Shown here: positions 33,700 through 45,443 of the stretch, piece after piece
Numbering within the stretch: position 1 is the stretch's first letter
Layout of the letters: every line of letters begins with the position of its first letter
From: Dechloromonas sp. ZY10
GTDB lineage: Bacteria; Pseudomonadota; Gammaproteobacteria; Burkholderiales; Rhodocyclaceae
Assembly: GCF_041378895.1 (NCBI RefSeq)
Contig: NZ_CP144212.1
Span: forward strand, 771,001-835,000
Direction: 5' to 3'
Length of the DNA stretch: 64,000 nucleotides
The notes under the pieces: model-generated
The model's database searches: none
Told to the model about the DNA's origin: nothing
The model's input: the letters and a program-made list of their open reading frames with translations, nothing else
Translations under genes and position numbers: made by a program

Positions 33700-35559
33700 T
33701 CAGGCTGAGGTGGTTAGCCCGATATTGTCGACAGACGGGCGATCCCTGTCCAGAGAAAAGATGTCCATAAAGGTTTCGGTACCCCGCAAATTGATGGTTC
33801 CCACACAGTGGGTGGCAAAGCGGGTGATTTTGGCGTTGGCCACCGGGCCGATCAGCAGCGGGGTCGGGTGTTCGCGGGCAGCTGATTCGAGTCGCGAGGC
33901 AAAGTTGATGCAGTCGCCGACGGCGGTGTAGGTGCTGCGAAAACTGGTGCCCAGGTCGCCGACCAGGGCTTGTCCGCTTTCGATGCCGATCCGGACCCGC
34001 ACCGGGGGCAGTCCGTTCCGTCCGGAGCGGTTGAAGGCATCGACCGCGTCGAGCATGGCCAGCGCGGTGGCGACGGCGACATCGGCCTGGTCGGGACAGT
34101 CGAGCGGCGCCCCCCAGAAGGCGACCAGCCCGTCGCCGCTGTATTTGTCGAGTGTCCCGCCGGCAGCCAGGAGCGGCCGGGTGAGGCTTTCGAGGATGCC
34201 CTTGGTCAACTCGGCGGCCTGTTCCAGCGATAGTGCCGAAGTCATCCGGGTGTAGCCCTCGATGTCGGCGATCAGCACGGTGACTTCGCGCAGGGTGGGT
34301 TGCAGGCTGTATTGCAGGTTGGCGCGCAGAATTTCGTTGAGCACCTGGCTGGAAACGTAGTGTCCGAGGGTGTTGATTGCCTGCTGTATCCTTTTTTGCG
34401 CCAGTCGCCATTCGTGCGGAACGCCGAGCAGCAGGAACACCAGCATGCCCCACAGCGGCGCGGTGATCGACCATTCGGCCTGACGCAGTGCGCCGGCCAG
34501 AGCCAGTCCGAGCCAGGTCAGCGACAGGGCGAGCAGGCCCAGCGCGCCGCTCCAGGCGCGGAACCGGGCGATGATCAGGGCAGCCAGCAGGGTGCTGGCC
34601 AGAATCCACAGAATGCTCCAGGGGCGCCCCGACCAGGGCGGCGCCAGCTGCCCCGTCTCCAGGTCGAGCAAGGCCGAGAGGCTGGCGGCATGAACCATGA
34701 CGCCGGCGCTGAGGGGGGCGAGCGGGGTGCTCACCCGGTCTCCCAGGCCGAGCGAGGATGAGCCGACCAGAACATGCCGGCCGCGCAGCCAGCCGGCGGG
34801 GAGTTCATGTTGCAGAATCCAGTGCGCCGGGATCACCGTGTAGGCGGCGAGTGCCTTGTGGTAGGGAATTCGCCATTCGCGCAGCAGGGCAAGCTCGGGG
34901 CTGAGCGGCTGGCCGGCGATGCAGCCGAGGATGGTCGGGGCCAGGTGCAGGTAGTCCCGGCCGGCAAAGCGGCTGCTCAGCGGCAGGCGGCGGAGGACGC
35001 CGTCGCTGTCTGGCTGGTAGCCAAGATTGCCGACGCAGCGGGGGCTGCTCAGGCCGCCGTGGAGGCCGATGTAACCTTGCGCCAGGCGGCGGCCTTGCAG
35101 GTCGCCATGGGCCGGTGCGCCGCCGTGGAGTTGTCCGAGTGCCAGCGAGGGGAAGCGCGGCGAGTAGTCGAAAATCTGCGCCAGGACCAGTGGACCGTAG
35201 GTGGACAGCGCCGCCAGCCGGGTATCGCCGGGGCTGTCGCCGGGTTCCGGCAAGGCAATGTCAAGGGCGACGCTGCGTGCTTCCTGGCTGCCGATCAGGG
35301 TGTCGACCAGATCGGCCAGGCGGGTGCGGGGCCAGGGCCAGGGGCCAATGCGACGAATGGTTTCGTCGTCGATGTCGATGACCGCAAGGCGGGTTTCCGG
35401 CGTCGGGTCGGCAAAGTGCCTGACTGCGACGTCGCGGATTCCTTCGTCCAGCCGGTTGAGCAATGTCGGCCTTGCGACTTCCAGCAGCAAGGCCAGTCCG
35501 GCGGCAACGACGGCGATGGCAATTCGTGCCAGCAGGGTTTTGCGTGCCGCCGTCAGCAT
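33700..35559 (-). CDS. CHASE2-domain class III adenylate cyclase
   Basis: 619 residues. One N-terminal membrane helix, an extracytoplasmic CHASE2 domain (~35-305), three membrane helices (~313-380), then a class III cyclase domain (~425-605). Catalytic residues appear complete: metal Asp D432 (IADIEGYT) and D476 (KYSGDG), base-recognition K472, and D549, N552, R556 (TAVGDCINFASRL). The Lys/Asp pair suggests ATP rather than GTP. ATG 35559 has GGAGGG upstream; longer frames overlap the preceding gene. It lies within the O-polysaccharide operon with a CRP-type regulator, so a local cAMP circuit is likely (inference). Confidence 0.92.
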   Translation of the reverse strand: MLTAARKTLLARIAIAVVAAGLALLLEVARPTLLNRLDEGIRDVAVRHFADPTPETRLAVIDIDDETIRRIGPWPWPRTRLADLVDTLIGSQEARSVALDIALPEPGDSPGDTRLAALSTYGPLVLAQIFDYSPRFPSLALGQLHGGAPAHGDLQGRRLAQGYIGLHGGLSSPRCVGNLGYQPDSDGVLRRLPLSSRFAGRDYLHLAPTILGCIAGQPLSPELALLREWRIPYHKALAAYTVIPAHWILQHELPAGWLRGRHVLVGSSSLGLGDRVSTPLAPLSAGVMVHAASLSALLDLETGQLAPPWSGRPWSILWILASTLLAALIIARFRAWSGALGLLALSLTWLGLALAGALRQAEWSITAPLWGMLVFLLLGVPHEWRLAQKRIQQAINTLGHYVSSQVLNEILRANLQYSLQPTLREVTVLIADIEGYTRMTSALSLEQAAELTKGILESLTRPLLAAGGTLDKYSGDGLVAFWGAPLDCPDQADVAVATALAMLDAVDAFNRSGRNGLPPVRVRIGIESGQALVGDLGTSFRSTYTAVGDCINFASRLESAAREHPTPLLIGPVANAKITRFATHCVGTINLRGTETFMDIFSLDRDRPSVDNIGLTTSA

Positions 35560-35569
35560 CGCATCCCTC

Positions 35570-36712
35570 CTAGCTGGCGGCTCGCGCCTGCCCGAGCAAC
35601 TCGCGGTAGAGTCCGGCGTAGGCTTCGCCGACCGCTTCGGGCTGGAACAGCCGCTGCCAGCGGAGGCGCGCCTGCTCGCCCAGTCGGGCGCACAGCGCCG
35701 GGTCCTGGTGCAGTTGATTGAGTGCCGCCGCCAGGGCTGCGGGATCTGCCGGGGGGATGACCAGTCCGCTTTCCTGATGCTGGTTGACCCAGGAGGTACC
35801 GGTTCCGATTTCACACGAGATCAGCGGTTTGCCGGCTCGGGCGCCCTCCAGCAAGGTCACGCCAAAGGCTTCCGAGCGCAGATGCGAGGGAAAGACCACC
35901 CCGCGACAGAGCTCGAACAGCGCCTGCTTGTCGGCGTCGGGCAGGCGGCCGAGGAAGCGGATATTGTCGGCGCCCAGCTGACGGGCGCGGGCTTCGAGTT
36001 CGGTGCGGCCGTTACCATCGCCAACGACCACGATCCGGGCCCGGGTGTGGGGCAGGGCCTCGATCAGGAAGTGCAGCCCCTTGTAGTAACGGGGAACCCC
36101 GACAAACAGGAAGAAATCGTTGCCCAGTTGTGCCTCCCAGTGTGCTTTCAGGGTCTGGTCGGCCGGCGGGCAGTCGGCCAGGGCCAGCGGGATGCAGCTG
36201 GTTTTTTCCCGGTAGCGGGCAAGCACGTCGCTGGTTGCGATGTAAGGCGGCGAGGTGGCGATGATCCGGTCCGCGCTGTTGAGCAGGTAGTTGCGCAGCG
36301 GCGCATACAGCGCATTGAGCAAACCCTGGCGGACGATATCGGAATGGTAGGTGACGACCAGCGGCTGGCCCGGACGGCGGATCCACGGCAGCATCATGTC
36401 GGCAAACGGCCAGGGGTAATGCACCTGGAGCACGTCGGCACGCCGGGCGGCGGCGCGGCAGCGCCAGATACCGGCCGGCGAGGCAAAGTCGCAGGAGGCG
36501 ATTTCGAACAGCGAGCGGGCTCGCCCGACTTCGCCTTCTTCGGCATGCAGGGTGGCCGGATTCGGGTTGCGGGCCAGGGTGAATACGCTGCTTTCAATCC
36601 CGAGCGGGCGGGTGGCCAGTGCGATCTGGCGGATCGCTTCCTGGACGCCGCCCTGGGTTTCGGGAAAATAGGTGCGGTAGATGTGGAGCACCCGCAGCGG
36701 GCGGTTCAGCAT
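35570..36712 (-). CDS. GT4-family glycosyltransferase
   Basis: 380 residues, GT-B fold. RVLHIYRTYFPETQGGVQEAIRQ at the N-terminus is the acceptor domain pattern; FFLFVGVPRYYKGLHFLIEAL and SEAFGVTLLEGARAGKPLISCEIGTG form the nucleotide-sugar donor site (E-x7-E). Together with gmd/rmd it probably adds D-rhamnose in an O-polysaccharide, like WbpY/WbpZ of the A-band cluster, but the linkage is not readable. ATG 36712 overlaps the preceding gene's stop (7 bp). The cyclase start follows 10 bp after its stop. Confidence 0.9.
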   Translation of the reverse strand: MLNRPLRVLHIYRTYFPETQGGVQEAIRQIALATRPLGIESSVFTLARNPNPATLHAEEGEVGRARSLFEIASCDFASPAGIWRCRAAARRADVLQVHYPWPFADMMLPWIRRPGQPLVVTYHSDIVRQGLLNALYAPLRNYLLNSADRIIATSPPYIATSDVLARYREKTSCIPLALADCPPADQTLKAHWEAQLGNDFFLFVGVPRYYKGLHFLIEALPHTRARIVVVGDGNGRTELEARARQLGADNIRFLGRLPDADKQALFELCRGVVFPSHLRSEAFGVTLLEGARAGKPLISCEIGTGTSWVNQHQESGLVIPPADPAALAAALNQLHQDPALCARLGEQARLRWQRLFQPEAVGEAYAGLYRELLGQARAAS

Positions 36713-37902
36713 GACATGCCCCGGGCGTTCGCGACCTGGCGATAGACGGCAATGGTTTCCCGCGCGCAGCGCTCCCAGCTGAAGCCGGCGGCTTGCGCCA
36801 GGCCGCGTTCGCGCCATTGGGCGGCGGCCGGCGCATCGGTCAGCAGCAGTTCAAGGTGCTCGCGAAAGCCGGTGACATCGTGCGGGTCTACCATCAGGCC
36901 GCCGTTGCCAACCACTTCGGGCAGCGAGGTCCGGTTCGAGGTGATCACCGGGACGCCGGAAGCCATGGCCTCCAGGGGCGGCAGGCCGAAGCCCTCGTAA
37001 ATCGACGGGTAGATGAAAGCGGCGGCGCCAGCATAAACCAGAGGAATCAGCGCATCCTGAACATAGCCCAGCAGGCGCAGTTCGCCACGGTCGACCAGCG
37101 CTGCGGCTTCTTTTTCCAGCGCTTCGGTGTGCCAGCCGGACATCCCGGCGACCACCAGCGGATAGCGCTTGCGCAAGGCATCAGGAAGTCCGGCATAAGC
37201 CCGGAACAGGGTGCCAAGGTTCTTGCGCGGTTCAAGCGTGCCGACGCATAGCAGGTAGCCGCCCGGCGTCAGCGAGAGTGCTTGCAGGGGGGCGGCGAGT
37301 TCTGCGGCCGGGCGCGGGTGAAAGCGCCGGTCAGCTGCCAGGTGGGTGACCGTGAGGCGTTCGGGGCTGACCCCGAAGCGCGCACGGATGGCGTTGGCGG
37401 TGGCGTGCGAGTCGGCAATGATGTGGTCGACGCGCTCAAGCGCCGGGGGCAATTCGCGGTGGGCGATTTCGACGCGTTCCCGGGGGTGGGTTTCCGGATG
37501 GTCGAAGCAGGACAGGTCGTGCACCGTCAACACCGTCGGGCCGTTGTAGGGCAGGGGGTAGAAATTCGGTTCGTGATAGATCGCCCCGCCATCCTTGTTG
37601 GCGTGATAGGCGAAGCTCAGGCGTTCGGCAAAACGGCGGATTTCGCGCGGGCGCGGCAACACCTTCTTGAGTACGCCATAGGCCATCTGCATGCCGCGCG
37701 CGGTTTGTGCCGAGGGCATTTGCAGGGTGCCGGCTGCAGCGCCATCGACCGGGCTGCGCAAGCCTTTTTCGCAGCGCAGGCCATAGTAGAGGCTGAGGTT
37801 GACCTCTTCAAAGGCCGACATTGCGCCAAACAGGTGCCGGATGTACTGACCGATCCCGGTCAGCGGTGCCAGCAATGGCGTTCCATTTACCAATACATTC
37901 AT
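36706..37902 (-). CDS. GT4-family glycosyltransferase
   Basis: 398 residues. NGTPLLAPLTGIGQYIRHL at the N-terminus, HDLSCFDHPETHP, YLLCVGTLEPRKNLGTLFRAY and the donor-site PSIYEGFGLPPLEAMASGVPVITSN are classic for mannosyl/rhamnosyl GT4 enzymes of O-antigen operons. ATG 37902 shares one base with the stop of the small membrane protein gene (TAATG). A longer frame to 38199 is antisense-like noise over that gene. The acceptor and linkage are unknown; A-band-like D-rhamnan assembly is inferred from neighbours. Confidence 0.92.
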   Translation of the reverse strand: MNVLVNGTPLLAPLTGIGQYIRHLFGAMSAFEEVNLSLYYGLRCEKGLRSPVDGAAAGTLQMPSAQTARGMQMAYGVLKKVLPRPREIRRFAERLSFAYHANKDGGAIYHEPNFYPLPYNGPTVLTVHDLSCFDHPETHPRERVEIAHRELPPALERVDHIIADSHATANAIRARFGVSPERLTVTHLAADRRFHPRPAAELAAPLQALSLTPGGYLLCVGTLEPRKNLGTLFRAYAGLPDALRKRYPLVVAGMSGWHTEALEKEAAALVDRGELRLLGYVQDALIPLVYAGAAAFIYPSIYEGFGLPPLEAMASGVPVITSNRTSLPEVVGNGGLMVDPHDVTGFREHLELLLTDAPAAAQWRERGLAQAAGFSWERCARETIAVYRQVANARGMSC

Positions 37903-38213
37903 TACGCAAAAACCCCTTTGGGCAAGATGGCGCACAGCACGGCCGCAGCAAGGATGCCAATCAGGTTGCAGGCCAGGTCGATCAGGCAGAAACCGCTGCC
38001 GTAGCGCCGGTCCCAGAATTCCTTGGCCAGTCCGATCAGGAACACGGCACCAACCGCCCAGAATGCCGGCCACAGGATGTGGGCACAGAGCGTCAGCCAG
38101 AAGCTCCAGACGATGTGCAGGCGCTTGTCTGGTTCGGCCAGCCGCTGGCGGATCTGCCGCCAGCAGGCATGCAGCAAGCCGGGTAATTCGGGCAGGCAAG
38201 GATCAGGATGCAT
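37902..38213 (-). CDS. Small membrane protein, YfiM/DUF2279-like
   Basis: 103 residues. A conserved KRLHIVWSFWLTL start is followed by two or three hydrophobic helices and the block IGLAKEFWDRRYGSGFCLIDLACNLIGI, which resembles the core of YfiM-like/VanZ-like small membrane proteins (from memory). Function unknown. It overlaps the CRP-type gene by 11 bp and the next glycosyltransferase by 1 bp, so it is a tightly coupled operon member. It may be an inner-membrane helper of polysaccharide assembly, but nothing in the sequence proves it. Confidence 0.75.
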   Translation of the reverse strand: MHPDPCLPELPGLLHACWRQIRQRLAEPDKRLHIVWSFWLTLCAHILWPAFWAVGAVFLIGLAKEFWDRRYGSGFCLIDLACNLIGILAAAVLCAILPKGVFA

Positions 38214-38961
38214 GTTTCTCCGATTCGAGAATCATTGCCTTGAGTTGTTCGGGCTGGCGCACGATCAGCCGGCGCAGGTCCTTCTCGACCACGCCGCTCT
38301 GGATCAGTACCTGCAAGGCGCGGGAGACGGTCTCGCGGCTGGTGTTCACCATGATCGCGATTTCCTGCTGGGTGGGGATGTTTTCGATCACGGCCAGACC
38401 GCCGGGCGCGATCTGCACCAGTTGCGCAAGCAATGCGAAAACCCGCTGGTGCGCATTGGGCATGCCAAGAATCGAACGGTGGCTGGAAGCGGCGCGGATT
38501 TTCTGCGCCAGTCGTTTCATTACCCGTTCGGCGACCAGCGCATGCGAATAGATCAGGCTGATCGCCTGGGCTGCGGGCAGGAAGGCAACCAGCGAAGCCT
38601 CGGTAGCAATCACCGAGGCCGAGCGGGGCAGGCCGTCGATGATCGACAGTTCGCCGAAATAGTCTCCGGGCGAGAGAAAGGACAGCCCGATCTCCCGACC
38701 ATCCTCGGTCAGGTCGACCACCCGCAGGCGTCCCGCCAGCAGGAATAGCAGGTGATCGCCGCCGCCGCCCTTGTGCAGGACGTAGTCGCCCTTTTCGACC
38801 TTACGGAAATGCATCGACATCCCGACCTGCTTGAGTATCGCCGGGTCGAGTCCGGAGAGCAGCGGGATGTTCTGCAGATGGACCGTGACCACCGGCGAAT
38901 TGCCGCCTTGCGGCGGTGCGTCGCCGGCCGGTAACGGGTCCTGACTGACTGCTGTGGTCAT
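38203..38961 (-). CDS. CRP/FNR-family cAMP-responsive transcription regulator
   Basis: 252 residues. A cyclic-nucleotide pocket is intact: GDYFGELSIIDGLPRSASV with E104, R113 and S114 at the cAMP-contacting positions of CRP. The C-terminal winged helix has IPTQQEIAIMVNTSRETVSRAL; the recognition helix RETVSR (209-214) matches E. coli CRP RETVGR, which reads TGTGA half-sites. There are no FNR-type cysteines near the N-terminus. The N-terminal ~25 residues are an extra Pro/Gly-rich tail. It sits inside the polysaccharide operon, 17 bp after gmd, and shares the operon with an adenylate cyclase. Confidence 0.93.
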   Translation of the reverse strand: MTTAVSQDPLPAGDAPPQGGNSPVVTVHLQNIPLLSGLDPAILKQVGMSMHFRKVEKGDYVLHKGGGGDHLLFLLAGRLRVVDLTEDGREIGLSFLSPGDYFGELSIIDGLPRSASVIATEASLVAFLPAAQAISLIYSHALVAERVMKRLAQKIRAASSHRSILGMPNAHQRVFALLAQLVQIAPGGLAVIENIPTQQEIAIMVNTSRETVSRALQVLIQSGVVEKDLRRLIVRQPEQLKAMILESEKHAS

Positions 38962-38978
38962 GCCTGGGGGCGTCTCCG

Positions 38979-40853
<1,875 letters not shown>

Positions 40854-40857
<4 letters not shown>

Positions 40858-43800
40858 GCCAGGTCCTCCTCGATGATTTCTTTCAGGGCTGCGGTGCTTT
40901 GCTGCCAGGTCAGCCAGCGCAGGCCGGCCGACGACGGGGCATCACCGCCGGCGTGGAGTTCGAGCCAGCGGCGCAGCGCGCGGTCGAGATCGGCCGGCCG
41001 GTTGCCGGAGAAATAGTAAGCGTGCGTTCCGGCAATTTCGCGGAAGACCGGAATGTCGCGGGCGAGGATCGGCAAGCCGTGCTGGGCGGCTTCGATCAAG
41101 GGCAGGCCAAAGCCTTCGGTGAGCGACGCAGCAATCAGGCAATCGGCGCTGGCGTAGATTTCCTCAAGGAATTCGTCGCTGATGCCGGCCAGCCAGAACA
41201 GGCGGCGGTTCAGTTCCGGGTGTGTGCGCAAGCGTTCGGCAAAGGCTTCCATCATCCAGCCTTCCTTGCCGACCAATACCAGGCGCGCTTCGCTGCCGTC
41301 GCGCCACAGTGCTTCGCAGGCGTCCAGCGTCTGCTCCTGGCCCTTGCGTGGTTCGATCGTGCCGACGCTGAGAAAGACCGGGGCACCGGCCAGCGCGGCC
41401 AGGGTCGCGTCGGCGTCATCCGGGCGGCCCCGGGTCGGCAGCGAGTTGTCGATGTCGGCGCCAAGATGGAAGTGGCGGACATCGGGGTGCGGCAGCGGCG
41501 CGTTGTTTTCGCCGAGCCAGCGGCGCACGTCGTCGGCAACCGCCGCTGAAATGCAGAGCAGGCCATCGGCCTGGCGGGCCAGCGAGTGCAGCCATTGGGA
41601 AAAAGCGTCGCGGATGCCGTCGACCGTGAATTGCGGGTGACGCAGCGGGATGATGTCGTAGACGACGAAGAAAATCCGGGCGCCGGCCAGGCGGAAGTCG
41701 CGCAACCAGCGTTCGCCTTCGGGGAACAGGTGGGCGCCGAGATCGAGACCGAGGAAGAGGTCGCCGGCCTGAACCACGATTTCCTGCCCCTCGGGGATGG
41801 CCAGCGCCGGCGTGCCGGCCGGTGCGTAACGCTGGGTGTGGCGCCATGGGGCGCCTTTCTCGGCAAAGACCGGGCAAATTTCGTAGCCGGCCGGCGGTGC
41901 TGCGAACAACTCGTTGAGCACGCTGCGCACCACGCGCTGGATGCCGGTACGGGCATCGCGGCAGTAAAGTTCGGAAATGTCGACAAACAGCCGGCGTGCT
42001 GGCTCGGGCAGGGTGCTGCTGCGGGCCTCGCTGGCTGCATCCAGTTGGCGCTGGCGGCGCAGTCCGTCGAGCATGGCGACGAAACGGCCGGAAATTTTCC
42101 GCCAGTCGCGTTCGGCGAGCCAGGTGGCCTGCTGTTCGCGCAGGGCCACGGCCCGGGCCGGGTCGGCTTCAAGCTGGCTGATGGCGCTGACCATGTCGGC
42201 CACTGTGTGACCGGGCATGCGGTAGGTGCAATCGGCGACATCGTTGAAGATTTCTAGCGGTGAAACCAGCACCGGCTGCAATGCGGCAAGGCCGATGGTA
42301 ACGGCACCGCTGGCGCTTTCGCGGGTGTCGCGGTAGGGGAAGGCGATGTAGTCGGCCAGCCCGAGGAGGTCCTGGCATTCGGCAATCGGCCGATAGTCGG
42401 AAATCCAGGTGCAGTCAGCTTCAACGCCGAGCTTGCGCGCCTGTTTCTGCCATTCGCGGAGGGTTTCCTCGCTGCGCCGGTCGAGAATCGAATTGAGCCC
42501 AAGCAGGTGAACCTTGCGCCCGGTGGCCTTGCTCAAGGGCTTGATCGCGGCGACCAGCGTGTCGCCCCCCTTGTGCGGCAGCGCAAAGCCGAAGGAGCCA
42601 ATGACCAGGGCATCGTCGGCGATGCCGAGGTCGCTACGCCGTGCCCGGCGTTGTTCGGCCGGCAGCGGCTGGACAACGCCGTGGGCCAGCAGCACCACGT
42701 TGTCGCAGAGGCCAAGTGCCAGCAGGTGATTGAGGTCGTCTTCCTTGTGCACCACGATCCGGTTGATCTTGCGCAACGCGGCGAGCGAGCGCGAGGACAG
42801 GCGATGATCGGCGAGCAGCGGTTGCGTCGAGTGCAGTTCGAGGACGACGATGCAGCCACGTTCAGCCAGGTCGGCCAGCCGGCAGCAAACTGCCGAGGTG
42901 AGCGGGAAGAGGCTGGGCTGGTGCTGGACCAGCAGGGTGTCGGGGAGTTCGTCGCCAATCAGGTCGAGCGAGGAGCATACCGAAGCGCCGTCGCCGAGGC
43001 GCCAGGTCGGGGTATACACCTGTTGGCCGGCATCGCTTTCGGTCCGGCTGTCGCAATAGACGCGCAATTGCCAGTCGCCATCGAAGGGGAAGGCGGAAAG
43101 CAGGTTGCGGCTGTACTCGGCGATGCCGCAGCGGGTCTGCCATGGGCTGAGTAGCGCCAGCCGGCGGGTGGCGGGCAGCGCCGGGGCGCGGCGCAGCCAC
43201 TCGCTGGCCTGGCGCACGGCGCTGGCGCATTCCTGCCAGCGATAGGCCGCGCGCACGTCGGCAATGCCCCGCGCCCGGCGGGCGGCGAGTTCGGTCGAGC
43301 CGCTTGCCACTTCCTGGTGCAGGCGCTGCATCTGCCGCGCCAGGTCCTTGGGGTTGGCGCTGACCCAGCAGGCGTCGCCGGCGCTGACGTGGCTTTGCGC
43401 GCGGGAAAACCGGAAGGGGGTGAGCAGGGCGTTGCTTTGCGTCGCGAAGTCGAGATGCGCCCCGTGGCCGGTCACTATCAGCGGCAGGCCGAGCGCCAGC
43501 GCTTCCGCCGCCGGCAGGTTGAAACCTTCACCCCGGGTCGGCAGAACCATTGCCTGGGCGCTGCGGTAGAGCGCGAGCATCCCGGCGGCGTCGAGCGGTG
43601 CCTCGTCGATCACCACCCGGGCCGGGTTTTCCTTGTCGCCCGACAGTTCGCGGAGTTGTTCGGCAATCCGGTTGTGCGGGTTGGGGAAGGTCTTGATGTA
43701 CAACTCGACCGGGTCGTCGCCGGTGAAAGCGTCGAGATAGGCCCGCAGCAGGGTATCCGGACCCTTGCGTTCAAAGACCGAGGAAACGTGCAGGAAGCGG

Positions 43801-45443
43801 AAGCGTTCACCGGCAGCCGGCTGCAGTTCCCCCTGAGCGGGCACGTTCGGGCCGATCAGGTGGTCGATGCCCAGCGGCACGACGAACACCGGGATGCGGC
43901 AGCCGGAGTTGATCAGGGCGCGGCGAACGAAATCGGCGGCGACCAGAACGGCATCGAACTCCTGGTTGAGGCGGGCGATGGTCGTCGCGGGGACGCCGGT
44001 TTCTTCCCAGAAGAAGAAAATCAGCCGCTGCGAAGCCGGGGCCGGGTCGTTGATGATCGGGTAGTGATGCACGATCGACACTGCTTCGCGGCTGGCCAAC
44101 TCGGCAACGCGTTCAACCTGGCGCAACAGGGTCGGCGCCTCTTCCGCCGGCAGGTCGGCCGGCGTGGCATAGGGCTCGCCGTGACAGGGCTGGAAAGCGG
44201 TCAGGCCGGGTTGGAGTTGCTCCAGTCCGAGCGCCAGGCCGCGATTGACGATGGCCAGGCTGTAGTGGCCTTCGATATGTCCGGTCAGCCGGATCGGCGG
44301 CAGGTTCTCGTTGCCGGCAGACGGTAGCCGGGCGGCCTGCGGCCAGTGCGGTTGCAAGGGCAGGGCGGCGGGGTTGGGGCGTGGCCAGTCGCCGTTACCG
44401 GCGTCGCCAAGGAACAAGGGGGGGGCGGCAGCGGTCGGGCCGGCAGTCTGGAGCAAGGGCTGCAGGCGGCCATGGATGCCCAGCGCGCGGGTCAGCAGGC
44501 CACCGGCCCGGCGCAGCAGCGGCAGGCGGGCGGCGATGCTGGTCAGTAGCGCGATGCTGGTCTTGCGGAAGTCGTGCTTGAAGGCGTGCGCCCGGGTGAC
44601 GCCTTCCCGCAAGGGGGCGGTGAGGCGCCAGGAGGTGCTGTTGCGCATCGCGTCGATCTGCTGCTCGGCATCGTACAGGCGCTGGTTGAGCGCCTTCAGG
44701 TCTTCCTGCGCGAGTGCCAGCTGGGCGCCCAGGGTACGGCTGGTTTTTCGTTCTTCGAACAGGTCGACCGTGGTAAAGGCGTCGAAGACGTTGGGCGGGG
44801 CCGCGAAGTGCGGCGCCAGCTCGTCGGCCCGCTCTTCCGGGATGTAGTAGCGGTTGAGGCCGTCGAAATAGACGTAGCGGTAGCCGGCGGCGAGAATTTG
44901 CGGTTCCCAGCTGGCGTCGATCCGGTTCGAGTTGGGAATGGTTGCCTCGACCAGCAGCACCCAGGGACGGAAGCGGCGCAAGTCGATGCCAGCCAGGACC
45001 TGAGCCTCGAACCCCTCGACGTCGATTTTCAGGAAATGGATGTCGGCTGGTGCGTGTTCCGCGCAAATGTCGTCCAGCCGGCGTAGCGGCACCACGCTGC
45101 GGCTGGTTTGCAGGCCGGCGCCGGCGTGCATTTCGGCGACGGCCGCAGAAGCGGTGGCCAGGCCGCGAACCGGCGTGTCGAACAATTCGATTTCGCCGTT
45201 TTCGGCACCGACTGCGACTTGCAGATTGATGTCGCGCGGGCGCTCCTGTTCGAGTTGGCGAGCATGCTTGGCCAGCGGTTCGATGTTGATGCCCGACCAG
45301 CCGCGTTCGTAGAAGGCCTTGGTGACGGAATCCTCGCTTGGGTGGTTGGCGCCGACGTCGATGTAAAAGCCGCGTGCGACGTGGCCGAGCGCCCGCCACA
45401 ACATCACGTCTTCGAAATTCTGCGAGTAGGAGATGAACATCAT
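40854..45443 (-). CDS. Giant fusion: FkbM methyltransferase + three GT4 glycosyltransferase modules
   Basis: 1529 residues. Module 1 (~1-225) is an FkbM methyltransferase (GFYIDVGANHPSEDSVTKAFYERGW, FLKIDVEGFEAQVLAG). A coiled-coil linker follows (~230-285). Three GT4 modules come next: ~385-740 (FLHVSSVFERKGPDTLLRAY, TRGEGFNLPAAEALALG), ~755-1130 (SPWQTRCGIAEYSRNLL, GSFGFALPHKGGDTLVAAI) and ~1150-1520 (DISELYCRDARTGIQRVVRS, SVGTIEPRKGQEQTLDACEAL, SLTEGFGLPLIEAAQHGLPI). The second module lacks a clear EGFGxxxxE donor site. Such proteins polymerise and cap O-polysaccharide repeats (compare WbdA/WbdD and WbpX-Y-Z). Starts in the wzt stop (TGATG). Confidence 0.92.
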
